NCBI RefSeq assembly: GCF_024158605.1
Contig: NZ_JAMZGM010000029.1
Location: 1 to 43,141, forward strand
From: Sebaldella sp. S0638
GTDB lineage: Bacteria > Fusobacteriota > Fusobacteriia > Fusobacteriales > Leptotrichiaceae
DNA length: 43,141 nt
Reading direction: 5' to 3'
The translations under genes and the position numbers were made by a program. Below are positions 22,098 through 31,342 of the stretch, in pieces; within the stretch, counting starts at the first letter, position 1; each line of letters opens with the position of its first letter. The notes beneath the pieces were generated by a model that saw only the letters and a list, made by a program, of their open reading frames with translations, had not been told where the DNA came from and made no database searches.

Positions 22098-23546
22098 GTG
22101 GACAGAAAAAATTTATTAAAGGGAACTTTGGTTTATTCACTTTCCAATGTGATAACTAAAGCCGGATCAATAGTGTTTCTTCCTATAATGACCAGAATTC
22201 TTACAGTGGATGAATACGGTATAATAGGTACTCTGGCACCTGTGACTACATTTCTTACTGTAATTCTGGGACTTGGGATTTATAATGCCCAGATGAAACA
22301 GTATGTGGTTTTGAAAGATGATAAAAAAGAACTGGGAAGTTATCTTTTTTCTTCGAATTTTATACTTATTACAATTAATGCGGCATTTTTACTGTTTTTA
22401 CTGACACCTTTTTCAGAATCCATTTTTTCTAGGATTCCTGGTCTGGATAAGATAACTTACAGCCCGTATGTAATACTGTCGGCAGCAATAGCAACAGTAA
22501 ATGTATTTAATATTCTTGCCATAAGATTTTTCAGAATGCAGAAGAAATATACACAGGTAGCTTTGGGTAGTCTGATCAGCTTTTTTTCAAACTATATGCT
22601 GGCTATTTTCTTTATCAGCAGAATGAAACTCGGCGTGACAGGATATCTGGCTGCTAACCTTGCAGCTGTATTGCTTTTGTTTTTATACTATGCTAAAGGA
22701 TATTTCTCTAATTTCAGGCTTCCTGTAAAGGCGGAATATATAAAGTATTCGCTGAAAAACGGTATACCTCTGGTGTTTATAGAGCTTACAGACCAGGTAG
22801 TGAATCTGAGTGACAGACTTATACTTTTGATGTTTCTGGATTTTAAGGTGGTAGGTTATTATACGCTTGCTTACACAGGGGGAAGAGTGCTTTCTGTGGT
22901 AACAGGTTCGTTTATTGACAGCTGGACACCTGAATTTTATGAAATAATGAGCAGTGACAGGGAAGATAAGAATGTAACAGGAATACTCGAGGAGTTTATA
23001 GCAATTCTTACAGTAGTGTGTGTATTTGCACAGATTTTTTCTCCTGAGCTGATAATGATGATTTTCCCTGCGAAATTCTATAATGCCATAGCATTTATGC
23101 CGGTAATTCTTCCGGCTGTGGTAATTCAGGCTTTTTATTGCCTTGATTACTTTTTCCATTTTCATGAGGAAAGCTGGTATATCATTTTTCTTACACTTTT
23201 CTGCATGATTTTTAATCTTGTGTTTAACTTTATGCTGATACCGGTATTTGGTGCATTAACAGCAGCATGGACTACACTTGTGGCATTTTTGCTGAGAGCT
23301 GTACTGGAAATGATACTTATAAGGAAAAAATATAATGTAGGTTTTAATTATAAAAAATTGATTTTATATCTTATTATTATGGTAAATCCTGTTATTATCT
23401 ATCTGGGATCTGCCGATGTAAGTATTGCGAAGCTTTTGGTAAAGATAGTTTATCTGCTTATTGTGCTGAAATTAGTAGTAAACAAAAAAGTATACAGCAA
23501 AATAATCAGTATGCTGAATAAAATACGAAGAAAATTTCAGAGATAA
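22098..23546 (+). CDS. Wzx-type polysaccharide flippase
   Basis: 482 aa with a GTG start and about 12-14 membrane helices, of the MOP/oligosaccharidyl-lipid flippase superfamily. The start LLKGTLVYSLSNVITKAGSIVFLPIMTRIL followed by VDEYGIIG is the standard opening of Wzx/RfbX proteins (lipid-linked oligosaccharide exporters). It would move lipid-linked sugar units across the inner membrane for capsule, O-antigen or a similar polymer. It is only 10 bases after kdsD and 20 before a glycosyltransferase, which supports a surface-polysaccharide role. No polymerase gene is seen nearby. Confidence 0.87.
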   Translation: MDRKNLLKGTLVYSLSNVITKAGSIVFLPIMTRILTVDEYGIIGTLAPVTTFLTVILGLGIYNAQMKQYVVLKDDKKELGSYLFSSNFILITINAAFLLFLLTPFSESIFSRIPGLDKITYSPYVILSAAIATVNVFNILAIRFFRMQKKYTQVALGSLISFFSNYMLAIFFISRMKLGVTGYLAANLAAVLLLFLYYAKGYFSNFRLPVKAEYIKYSLKNGIPLVFIELTDQVVNLSDRLILLMFLDFKVVGYYTLAYTGGRVLSVVTGSFIDSWTPEFYEIMSSDREDKNVTGILEEFIAILTVVCVFAQIFSPELIMMIFPAKFYNAIAFMPVILPAVVIQAFYCLDYFFHFHEESWYIIFLTLFCMIFNLVFNFMLIPVFGALTAAWTTLVAFLLRAVLEMILIRKKYNVGFNYKKLILYLIIMVNPVIIYLGSADVSIAKLLVKIVYLLIVLKLVVNKKVYSKIISMLNKIRRKFQR

Positions 23547-23566
23547 GGAAAACGGAAAGGATAAAA

Positions 23567-24457
23567 ATGGAATATAAATTCACTGTTTTTACTCCGACAT
23601 ATAACAGGGCAGGGTTATTAACAGAATTATACGAATCATTGAAACTGGAAACATATAAAAATTTTGAGTGGCTTATAATAGACGATGGTTCTGCGGATAA
23701 CACAGAGGAAACAGTTAAAAATTTTCAAAAAGAAAATATACTAAAAATAAATTATATAAAAAAAGAAAACGGCGGAAAGCAGAGAGCATATAATCTTGCT
23801 GTGGAAAATGCAAAAGGAGAGCTTTTTATCTGCCTTGATTCTGATGATAAATATATTTCCGAAGGACTGGAAATAATACTAAAATACTGGGAAGAATATG
23901 GGACAAGGGAAGATATCGCCGGTATGGGATATTTATCAGTTTATCCCGACGGAAAAATAATCGGGAAAAAGTTTCCCGAAGATATTATGATTGCAAATCA
24001 GTTTGACATATATTATAAATATAAAGTGTCAGGTGATAAAGGTCTTATGTTCAGGACAAAGATACTGAAAGAATACAGGTTTCCCGAAATAGACGGGGAA
24101 AAATTCGTTACAGAGGCAGTGGTTTATAACAGAATATCAAGAAAGTACAGTATTTTATATATAAATAAAGAGATAGAGATAAAGCAGTACCACGAAGACG
24201 GGCTTACCAGCGGCTATAACAGACTTTTGATGAACAATCCCAAAGGGAGCGCTCTCTATCATAATGAAAGAAATTTTTTTAAGATGTCATTCAAGGACAA
24301 AATATTAAATAATGCTGTTTATTATAAGTTTTCAAGAACAGCTGGGGAAAGTTTGAAAAAAATATTCTTAGATTCAAATGCGGTGTTTTATCTGATTCTG
24401 GCTCTGCCAATAGGGGAATATATGTTTCGGAGAGCTAAGAAAAACATTGGAAGGTAA
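23567..24457 (+). CDS. Family 2 glycosyltransferase
   Basis: 296 aa, GT-A fold. TVFTPTYNRAGLL (6-18) opens the nucleotide-sugar domain, IIDDGSADNT (37-46) holds the first Asp pair, and CLDSDDKY (89-96) is the DxD metal-binding motif. GGKQRAYNLAVENAKGE between them is typical of this subgroup. The C-terminus ends in a basic amphipathic region. It transfers a sugar to a lipid-linked acceptor at the inner membrane; donor and acceptor are unknown. It is co-transcribed with kdsD and the flippase. Confidence 0.9.
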   Translation: MEYKFTVFTPTYNRAGLLTELYESLKLETYKNFEWLIIDDGSADNTEETVKNFQKENILKINYIKKENGGKQRAYNLAVENAKGELFICLDSDDKYISEGLEIILKYWEEYGTREDIAGMGYLSVYPDGKIIGKKFPEDIMIANQFDIYYKYKVSGDKGLMFRTKILKEYRFPEIDGEKFVTEAVVYNRISRKYSILYINKEIEIKQYHEDGLTSGYNRLLMNNPKGSALYHNERNFFKMSFKDKILNNAVYYKFSRTAGESLKKIFLDSNAVFYLILALPIGEYMFRRAKKNIGR

Positions 24458-24480
24458 ATTTTGATTTTAAGGAGTAAAAA

Positions 24481-25278
24481 ATGAAAAAAGTAATAATGTT
24501 ACTATTAAGTTTGGGGTTATTCAGTGCAGGTTATTCATACTCATGCTCAGGCTCTGCATTTTATGACATAAGCAGGGATTATGTTACGAAAAAGGACGGG
24601 ATTTATTATGAGTACAGCTATAAAACCACACAGAACAATAACGGAAAAATAGAACTAATTCCAAATGTAACAGAAAGCAGTAAAGTAGAAGGTGCAGATA
24701 AGGCAACCTTTGAGAAAATAAATAAATTCATGGCAAAAGACAAGAAAAACCTGTATTATAAAAATAAGGCCGTAGGAAAAAGCGAAGGATTTCAGAATCT
24801 AGGCGCTTACTACACGTATAAGCCGTGTACTACTTCAGAAGATAACTATATAATAAAAAATAACGACAATGTTTTTATAAATGATAAAAAAATAAATCTT
24901 GATCCTAAGAGTGCAGAATTAATATATCTGGATTCAAAGCAGAATAATGAAACAGGTTTTACCATGATGAATCTATATGCACAGGACATTAACGGCGTGT
25001 ATTATTATTCGGAATTCACAGGAGCAATGGTCAAAATACTTGATAAACCTCTTTCAGAAAATGAATATAAATTTTTGGAAAATACAGGAAATTCACTGTA
25101 TTTTATCAGCCCTTACAAAGTATATCTAAACGGAACAGAGATAAAAGGTGCAGACGCAAAGACTTTTCAGATAGTAAGCAGCAGCAGGATACCTTTGTCA
25201 AGGGATAAGGACAGCTATTATAAAGATCATACAATGATTACCAAAGCTGAATATGATAAATACAGAAGATCAAAATAG
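24481..25278 (+). CDS. Exported DKNYY-repeat protein (first copy)
   Basis: 265 aa with a signal peptide (about 1-20, ending near YSYS). Repeated short motifs (KDGIYYEYSY, KDKKNLYYKNK, DINGVYYYSEF, RDKDSYYKDHT) mark the DKNYY family (PF13644), in which each repeat reports an Asp-Lys-x-x-Tyr-Tyr turn. Function in the family is unknown; it is common and expanded in Fusobacteriota. The repeats are spaced so that 'value' and 'is hidden/known' segments alternate, as in other members. A paralogue lies at 26994, and an oligopeptide-binding protein gene sits between the two. Confidence 0.85.
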   Translation: MKKVIMLLLSLGLFSAGYSYSCSGSAFYDISRDYVTKKDGIYYEYSYKTTQNNNGKIELIPNVTESSKVEGADKATFEKINKFMAKDKKNLYYKNKAVGKSEGFQNLGAYYTYKPCTTSEDNYIIKNNDNVFINDKKINLDPKSAELIYLDSKQNNETGFTMMNLYAQDINGVYYYSEFTGAMVKILDKPLSENEYKFLENTGNSLYFISPYKVYLNGTEIKGADAKTFQIVSSSRIPLSRDKDSYYKDHTMITKAEYDKYRRSK

Positions 25279-25385
25279 GGGACGGGAAAAGTCCGGCGTT
25301 GTAATATAAATTACAGAAAAGAAGAGAGAATTTTTATAGATAAAAATGGTAAATAAAACGAGTTAACAAAGGGAGTAAGAATAAA

Positions 25386-26984
25386 ATGAAAAAGGTTTAT
25401 GTTTTTTTATTAACAGTTTTATTAGGTTTGATATTATCCTGTGAAAAGGATATAAAACCAGCTGATGTAAAACCGGTTCAGGACATAAAGAAAAAAACAA
25501 ACAGACTTATAATAAGAGGAACAGAAGAACCGGTATCGGTAAATCCTAATTTATCACAAACACAAACCGGAATATTGATCAATTCTTTTTTGAATGAGGG
25601 ACTTACTAAAATAGGAAAAGACGGAACGCTTATTCCCGGACTTGCCGAAAGATGGGAAGTGAGCGAAGACGGAAAAGTTTGGAAATTTTATCTGAGAGAT
25701 AATCTGAAATGGTCGAATGGTGATATTATCACTGCGAATGATTTCAGGTTTTCATGGATAAACGTTCTGAGTCCTTCTACAAAAGCAGAGTTTTCTAATT
25801 TTCTGTATATAATAAAAGGAGCGGAAGAATACAGCAGACACAATGGGAAGCTGGCAGATGTGGGGATAAAGGCAATAAATAATAAGACACTGGAAGTAAC
25901 TCTGGACAGACCGTCAATATATTTTCCGTTATTACTTGCACATCCGGTATTTTTTCCTGTTAGTGAGAAGTTTTATCTCGGATCAAAGGAAGATTTTGGT
26001 TCAAGACCGGAAACAATTACTTCAAGCGGTCCGTATATACTAAGAGAATGGAATACGGGAAATAATCTGCTTTTGGTAAAAAATCCGTATTACTGGGATA
26101 AAGGAAGCATAAAGCCTGAGGAGATAGAAGTGAAGATAATTCCTGATACTTTGAAGGCAATGAGTGCATTTAATTCCGGCGAGATAGATATAGTAAATCT
26201 GGAACAGGAATTATATCAGGAATATAAAGATGATCAAAGACTGCAAAAATATCAGAACGGCCGTATATTTTACATTTCATTTAATGTTAAAGATAAAATA
26301 TTTGAGAATCCGAAAATAAGAAAAGCAGTGGAATTAAGCATAAATAAAAAAGAGATTACAGATGTGGTACTGGAGGGAAGCGGAAAGCCCGCTGACAGAC
26401 TTATATCTGTTTTAATTCCCGGTTTTGAGGAAGCAGAAAACAGCGAAGAATCTGAAAACAGCTACGGCTATGCACCGAAAAGAGGTAAAAGATTATATAA
26501 AGAAGGTCTTAGAGAGCTGAAAACCGAAAAGCTTCCTGTAATAAAGCTTTATATAAAAGAGGATTATGTAAACAGGAAAGTTGCTGACTACATAAAATTA
26601 AAGCTGAAAGAAAATCTGGATATGGATATAGAGATAGTAACTAATGCAAAAGACAGTTATGTAATGAGATTAAGTGACGAGAAACCTATTTATGCAGATC
26701 CGATGGGATATTTGAAATTATTTAAATCAAATTACAGAGATAATTACGGTTTTTACTCAAGTCTGGAATATGACAAACTTGTAAATGAAATTAATATTGA
26801 GATGCATAATCAGGAGAGGATCAAGTTTTCCAAAGACGCAGAAAAAATACTTATGAAAGATGTACCGGTAGTATTTCTGTATTTTCAGGAAAGAGAGGTA
26901 ATGGTCAGCCCAAGAGTGAAAAATATATATTTTAGAAGTTTTGGCATGAAATATTATGTACTGGAAGCTGAAATTACAGAATAA
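25386..26984 (+). CDS. Oligopeptide ABC transporter substrate-binding lipoprotein
   Basis: 532 aa, SBP family 5 (OppA/DppA-like). The lipobox ends at C19 (LILSCEKD), so it is membrane-anchored. Family landmarks are EPVSVNPNLSQTQTG near the start, LAERWEVSEDGKVWKFYLRD, NGDIITANDFRFSW, and the final VPVVFLYFQEREVMVSPRVKN. The usual partner permease and ATPase genes are absent nearby, so it must work with a transporter encoded elsewhere or serve another role. It sits exactly between two DKNYY paralogues, 9 bases before the second. A GGGAGTAAG ribosome site precedes the ATG. Confidence 0.9.
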   Translation: MKKVYVFLLTVLLGLILSCEKDIKPADVKPVQDIKKKTNRLIIRGTEEPVSVNPNLSQTQTGILINSFLNEGLTKIGKDGTLIPGLAERWEVSEDGKVWKFYLRDNLKWSNGDIITANDFRFSWINVLSPSTKAEFSNFLYIIKGAEEYSRHNGKLADVGIKAINNKTLEVTLDRPSIYFPLLLAHPVFFPVSEKFYLGSKEDFGSRPETITSSGPYILREWNTGNNLLLVKNPYYWDKGSIKPEEIEVKIIPDTLKAMSAFNSGEIDIVNLEQELYQEYKDDQRLQKYQNGRIFYISFNVKDKIFENPKIRKAVELSINKKEITDVVLEGSGKPADRLISVLIPGFEEAENSEESENSYGYAPKRGKRLYKEGLRELKTEKLPVIKLYIKEDYVNRKVADYIKLKLKENLDMDIEIVTNAKDSYVMRLSDEKPIYADPMGYLKLFKSNYRDNYGFYSSLEYDKLVNEINIEMHNQERIKFSKDAEKILMKDVPVVFLYFQEREVMVSPRVKNIYFRSFGMKYYVLEAEITE

Positions 26985-26993
26985 GGGGGAGAA

Positions 26994-27776
26994 ATGCATA
27001 AGGTTTTGGCATTATTAACAGGAATTTTTATTTTTTACGGCAGTTTTGCATGTATTGTATATGAAGAAGGGCCTGAGAGAGTATCGTGGCGGTATGGTTA
27101 TATAAAAGCCGGCAATGAAATTTTTTACGGCAGTTATCTTGAAACAAAGGCTCTGTCCACAGACGGAGATTCTGTAAAAACGAATTTCAGAAAACTGAGA
27201 AAAGCTGTAGGAGTGGATATTGAAACATTTCAGGAGATAAATCAGTGTTATGGTGCTGATAAAGACAGAGTTTATTATCAGGGTGTGGAATTCGTCCCGA
27301 ATGATAATTTTCAGATTTTAGGAAGTTATGATTCTGATATTACATATAGAGATGGTACAGTGGAACATATTAAGGATTATGTAATCAAGACTTCTGACAG
27401 TGTGTATGACGGATTAAAATTTTTGAATCTTGATTCTCCTAGTTTCAAACTTCTTTATGCAGGGCGCGGAGGAATTATATATGCACAGGATAAAACAGGA
27501 ATATACTATAAAGGCGTGAAGAAAATAGACAGTTTTCCCGTAAAGGAAAATGAATACAGAATACTTGGGAACAGCGGACATATTTATTTGATTACCAAAC
27601 ACAGGGTATATATGGAAGATAAAATGATAAAAGAGGCTGATCCTTCGACATTCAGTATATTTGAAGAAGGGGGATTCCCTGAAATATCAATGGATAAAAA
27701 AAATTATTATAAAAACGGCGAAAAAATGACTTCGTGGGAAGTAGATAAATTATTTAAGGTAAAAAAAGAAAAATAG
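26994..27776 (+). CDS. Exported DKNYY-repeat protein (second copy)
   Basis: 260 aa with a signal peptide (about 1-18, MHKVLALLTGIFIFYGSFA). Repeats such as GADKDRVYYQGVEF, AQDKTGIYYKGVKKI and SMDKKNYYKNGEKM match the DKNYY family and the order of the copy at 24481. Both copies share the middle KENEYRIL/SENEYKFL and VY-x-ED/NGTE-x-I-K-x-AD elements. It therefore arose by duplication followed by strong divergence. It starts 9 bases after the binding-protein gene with AAGGGGGAG just upstream, so translation of the two should be linked. Function is unknown. Confidence 0.83.
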   Translation: MHKVLALLTGIFIFYGSFACIVYEEGPERVSWRYGYIKAGNEIFYGSYLETKALSTDGDSVKTNFRKLRKAVGVDIETFQEINQCYGADKDRVYYQGVEFVPNDNFQILGSYDSDITYRDGTVEHIKDYVIKTSDSVYDGLKFLNLDSPSFKLLYAGRGGIIYAQDKTGIYYKGVKKIDSFPVKENEYRILGNSGHIYLITKHRVYMEDKMIKEADPSTFSIFEEGGFPEISMDKKNYYKNGEKMTSWEVDKLFKVKKEK

Positions 27777-27821
27777 AGTAAATTATTAAGAAGTTTAATA
27801 AACAGGAAGAAGGAGAAAATA

Positions 27822-28106
27822 ATGGGTTTTGGAAAGATTTTAAAATGTAAAAGCTGCGGCTCTGAATATGATATGTGTCTGGGAGAGTCGGGAGAAGGGG
27901 AAACAGAAACTGTTTTATTCTGTACAATCTGCGGTTCCTTTGGTCATAAAAGCGATCTCACGGGGAAAGAAATTGTTTGCTGCGGCAAGCCCATGGAACA
28001 AATAACAGAATTCGGAGATCTGGACAAAAGGATAAAAAAATTCAGATGCCCTGAATGCGGGAAAAGAGATATTATGGATACCGGGGAATTATTTTCCTGG
28101 GAATAA
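27822..28106 (+). CDS. Small zinc-ribbon protein
   Basis: 94 aa, cytosolic. There are three CxxC pairs (C9/C12, C34/C37, C76/C79) and a CC pair (C53/C54): KCKSCGSEY, LFCTICGSF, IVCCGKPM and FRCPECGKRD. This is enough for two four-cysteine zinc or iron sites, so a rubredoxin-like or zinc-ribbon fold is likely. Proteins with this pattern occur as stand-alone unknowns in anaerobes; no catalytic residues are visible. It lies 45 bases after the DKNYY gene and 16 before the next gene, and is read in the same direction. Confidence 0.75.
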   Translation: MGFGKILKCKSCGSEYDMCLGESGEGETETVLFCTICGSFGHKSDLTGKEIVCCGKPMEQITEFGDLDKRIKKFRCPECGKRDIMDTGELFSWE

Positions 28107-28122
28107 GAAAACCGGAGGTATT

Positions 28123-28587
28123 ATGAGAATAAAAATAGATAAAATAACATTTGCTGACTTTTTGATTGCAAAAATGAGTACTGATAAAATAAATTTAATA
28201 GCTTCATTTTTAATAGTGTATGCTTATGTTATGATGAAACTGAGATATAATTTGATGATGTCAATGGCTGTACAGGTAACTGTGGCTATATTAATAGGTA
28301 TAGCGGTAACAGCTCTGATATACGGACTTTTGTACTTTTTGAAATTCAGAAAATTAAAAGGTGAAAATCCCGGAGTACAAGGAAAATTTGACAAAGATTC
28401 TGTAAAAGAGTTTAACATTTTTGGGACACAGAAAAAATTTAAAATGCAGCCATATTCAAAATTTAATAAAAAGTATGAGAATAAATATACATTTTTCATG
28501 AGATTTGACGGAATGAAACTGCTTTTTTTACCCAAAAAATATCTTACAGAAGAAGAAATTGACTATATAAGAAGAAAAATATCATAA
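28123..28587 (+). CDS. Small two-helix membrane protein, YcxB-like C-terminus
   Basis: 154 aa. Two membrane helices lie at about 25-42 and 45-70. The rest is a cytosolic beta-rich domain ending FMRFDGMKLLFLPKKYLTEEEIDYIRRKI, close in pattern to the YcxB-like C-terminal domain (a PH-like domain ending in 'LPKRYLTEEE'). The function of that domain is unknown. A CCGGAGG ribosome site precedes the ATG. It is the last gene before a terminator at 28619. Confidence 0.7.
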   Translation: MRIKIDKITFADFLIAKMSTDKINLIASFLIVYAYVMMKLRYNLMMSMAVQVTVAILIGIAVTALIYGLLYFLKFRKLKGENPGVQGKFDKDSVKEFNIFGTQKKFKMQPYSKFNKKYENKYTFFMRFDGMKLLFLPKKYLTEEEIDYIRRKIS

Positions 28588-28618
28588 AAAACACAGCAGT
28601 ATATAGAAGAAAGAGCAT

Positions 28619-28648
28619 AAGAAGACATAACAGGGTGTCTTCTTTTTA
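28619..28648 (+). terminator. Terminator after the YcxB-like gene
   Basis: AAGAAGACA (28619-28627) pairs perfectly with TGTCTTCTT (28636-28644), followed by a T-run. Confidence 0.8.
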
Positions 28649-28786
28649 CATAAAAGGAGGCATATTTGATTCATTTAAATCAGAAAAAAATAAAAATAAT
28701 GATTTATAAAATTGTATTTACATATAATTATCCCTAATAAAAACAGTATCTGAAATATCAGATGAAAAAATAAATTAAAAAAAAGA

Positions 28787-28814
28787 TTGTTATTAACAGG
28801 TATTTTGTGATAAT
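28787..28814 (+). promoter_or_regulatory. Promoter for the smg-like/topA operon
   Basis: TTGTTA at 28787-28792, a 16-bp spacer and GATAAT at 28809-28814 with an upstream TG. An inverted repeat ATCTGA-N4-TCAGAT lies at 28748-28763, just upstream, and may be a regulator site. Confidence 0.5.
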
Positions 28815-28851
28815 ATTAAACTGAATAACTATATAAAAATAAGGTGATAAA

Positions 28852-29076
28852 ATGAATGAAATAAAAATAAGATACGTACATCCTGAGGAACTTATAAACC
28901 TTACGGAGGACGCAAAAGATTACTTTTTGGATTTAAGGTCTAAGGATATAATAAATTATGAAGAATTCGAGCTCATACTAAATGAACTTTCATTGGTAGA
29001 AGATAAGTTAAGTGTTATGCAGTTAGAAGAGTTACTGATCATGAACGGCATAGAGACTAAAATCATTCTAAATTAA
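28852..29076 (+). CDS. Half-length Smg-like (DUF494) protein
   Basis: 74 aa. The whole protein aligns by eye with the C-terminal half of the Smg/DUF494 family of E. coli: YVHPEELINLTEDAKDYFLDL parallels the RVYSPEEMEKL...FLMFLEQ region, and YEEFELILNELSLVE parallels the QRELVIDRLMALD helix. The N-terminal half of Smg is absent. In E. coli smg also lies beside topA, and here topA starts 12 bases later, which supports the call. The function of Smg is unknown, although the linkage to DNA topology and dprA genes is old. Confidence 0.65.
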   Translation: MNEIKIRYVHPEELINLTEDAKDYFLDLRSKDIINYEEFELILNELSLVEDKLSVMQLEELLIMNGIETKIILN

Positions 29077-29088
29077 GAGGTGGAAATT

Positions 29089-31329
29089 TTGGCAAAAAAA
29101 CTAGTTATTGTGGAGTCTCCTTCAAAGGCAAAAACAATAGAAAAAATATTGGGTAAAGGTTATGAAGTAGAGGCATCATACGGACATGTTATTGATCTTC
29201 CAAAAACCAAAATCGGAGTAGATATAGAAAATAAATTCGAACCTCACTATCAGGTAATAAAAGGTAAGGGAGACATATTAAAGAAACTGAAAGATAAGGC
29301 AAAAAAAGCTGATGCTGTATATCTGGCGTCGGATAAGGATCGTGAGGGAGAAGCTATTGCATGGCATATCTCCAATTATATCAAGGTTCCTGCCAAGACT
29401 AAAAGAATAGAATTTAACGAGATTACTAAAAGTGCGATAAATAATGCAATAAAGCACCCGAGAGACATAGACGAGAATCTGGTAAATGCACAGCAGGCAA
29501 GAAGAGTGCTGGACAGAATAGTAGGATATAAGATAAGCCCGCTTTTATGGAAGATAATAAACAAAAATGCAAGTGCTGGAAGGGTACAGTCTGTGGCCCT
29601 GAAGCTTATCTGCGACCTTGAGGACGAAATCAGGGAATTCGTCCCGCAGAAATACTGGGAAGTAACTGCAATTACAGACAAAGGAATAGAATTAGGCATA
29701 TATGAAATTGCCGGAGAAAAAGTAGACAGAATTTTTGACGAGAAAGTAATGAAAAAGCTTAAAAAGGATCTGGCGAAGAAAAATCTTGAAGTCTTCAAAA
29801 TAAAAGTTACGAAAAAGACACAAAGACCTCCGCTTGTATTCAAAACAAGCACACTACAGCAGCTCGCATCTTCATATCTCGGATTTGCCACATCAAAAAC
29901 AATGAGAGTAGCCCAGCAGCTTTATGAAGGACTTTCGATAAACGGAGAAAATGTAGGATTAATCACTTACATGAGAACAGATTCCACAAGAGTTTCTAAT
30001 GAATCTATGGCAGATGCAGGAAAATATATAGAAAAGAACTATGGAAAAGAGTATGTGGGTAAATATATTCCGGCTAAAGCCAAAGGAAATGTACAGGATG
30101 CCCATGAGGGAATAAGACCTACAGATATAACTCTTTCTCCTGATAGTATAAAGGACTCTCTGAGTGCTGAACAGTTCAAACTGTATAAGCTTATATGGGA
30201 GAGATTTTTAGTGTCTCAGTTTTCTGCTATGAAGTATGACCAGATGCAGATAAATGCCAAAAATGGTGACTATATATTCAGAGGTACTATAAATAAAGTA
30301 ACTTTTGACGGTTATTATAAAGTATTCAAAGATGAGGATGAAATAAAAACTGCTGATTTTCCTGAAATAAAAGAGGGAGATGAACTTATAGTAAAAGATC
30401 TGAATATAAAAGACGGGATGACAAAGGCACCTGCGAGATTTTCAGAGTCTTCTCTGGTAAAAAAGCTTGAGGCAGAAGGGATAGGAAGACCGTCTACATA
30501 TGCTTCCATAATAGAGACTTTGAAAACAAGGAATTACGCCGAGCTTGTGGATAAAAGATTTATTCCTACAGTTCTTGGCTATGAAGTAAAGACTGAGCTG
30601 GAAAAGCACTTTGAAAAGATAATGAACATAAAATTTACTGCTAATATGGAAGAGGAACTGGATGAAATAGAGAACGGAAGCATAAAATGGGAAGAGCTTA
30701 TGGCGAACTTTTATAAAGGGCTTGAAGTAGAACTTACCAAGTTTGAAAAAGAAATTCAGGATCTTCAGGACAGAAGAATAGAAGCAGATATTATGTGTGC
30801 GAATGGTACTGAAGCTATGATCTTGAAAACAGGAAGATTCGGAAAATACCTGATATGTGAGTCAAATCCTGATGAAAAAGTTTCGCTGAAAGGTGTGCAG
30901 ATACCAAAAGAGGAACTGGAAGCCGGAAAAATAATAGTAAAAGATAAAGTGGCAGAAAAGGAATCGGAGAAAAAAGGGGTTCCTACTGATCATTTTACTA
31001 AAGACGGTGTAAGAATTTTTGTAAAAAAAGGAAGATACGGAGAATATCTTGAGAGTGAAGACTATGAAAACGACGAGATAAGAATGCCCCTTCCTTATAA
31101 GATAAAACAGGAAATAAAAAAAGGAACTGCAAAAATGCAGGATGGAGTATATATCATACATGACGAGCTGGAAAAAATGCTGGCCGATGACCAGAGAATA
31201 ATAGAAGAAGCAGGATTGTGTGAAAAATGCGGCAGACCTTTTGAGATAAAAATAGGGAGATTTGGAAGATTTTTGGCATGTACAGGATATCCGGACTGCA
31301 AAAATATAAAGAAAATCCCAAAAAAATAA
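29089..31329 (+). CDS. topA: DNA topoisomerase I
   Basis: Type IA topoisomerase that relaxes negative supercoils. The TOPRIM domain opens with LVIVESPSKAKTIEKIL and has ASDKDREGEAIAWHI (Asp-x-Asp-x-Glu). The catalytic tyrosine is in GLITYMRTDSTR, and GIGRPSTYASIIETL is the usual DNA-gate motif. The C-terminus has one intact four-cysteine zinc ribbon (CEKCGRPFEI...CTGYPDCKN) and degenerate copies. I start at the TTG at 29089, with AAGAGGTGG just upstream; the GTG at 29080 overlaps that ribosome site. The product is 746 aa, the usual size. Confidence 0.96.
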   Translation: MAKKLVIVESPSKAKTIEKILGKGYEVEASYGHVIDLPKTKIGVDIENKFEPHYQVIKGKGDILKKLKDKAKKADAVYLASDKDREGEAIAWHISNYIKVPAKTKRIEFNEITKSAINNAIKHPRDIDENLVNAQQARRVLDRIVGYKISPLLWKIINKNASAGRVQSVALKLICDLEDEIREFVPQKYWEVTAITDKGIELGIYEIAGEKVDRIFDEKVMKKLKKDLAKKNLEVFKIKVTKKTQRPPLVFKTSTLQQLASSYLGFATSKTMRVAQQLYEGLSINGENVGLITYMRTDSTRVSNESMADAGKYIEKNYGKEYVGKYIPAKAKGNVQDAHEGIRPTDITLSPDSIKDSLSAEQFKLYKLIWERFLVSQFSAMKYDQMQINAKNGDYIFRGTINKVTFDGYYKVFKDEDEIKTADFPEIKEGDELIVKDLNIKDGMTKAPARFSESSLVKKLEAEGIGRPSTYASIIETLKTRNYAELVDKRFIPTVLGYEVKTELEKHFEKIMNIKFTANMEEELDEIENGSIKWEELMANFYKGLEVELTKFEKEIQDLQDRRIEADIMCANGTEAMILKTGRFGKYLICESNPDEKVSLKGVQIPKEELEAGKIIVKDKVAEKESEKKGVPTDHFTKDGVRIFVKKGRYGEYLESEDYENDEIRMPLPYKIKQEIKKGTAKMQDGVYIIHDELEKMLADDQRIIEEAGLCEKCGRPFEIKIGRFGRFLACTGYPDCKNIKKIPKK

Positions 31330-31342
31330 GAGGCTGATTTTT

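Noticed and set aside
27783-27801. TTATTAA/TTAATAA inverted repeat before the zinc-ribbon gene as a terminator
   Set aside because: It is a weak A/T-only stem with no T-run, and the genes on both sides are closely spaced and probably co-transcribed.
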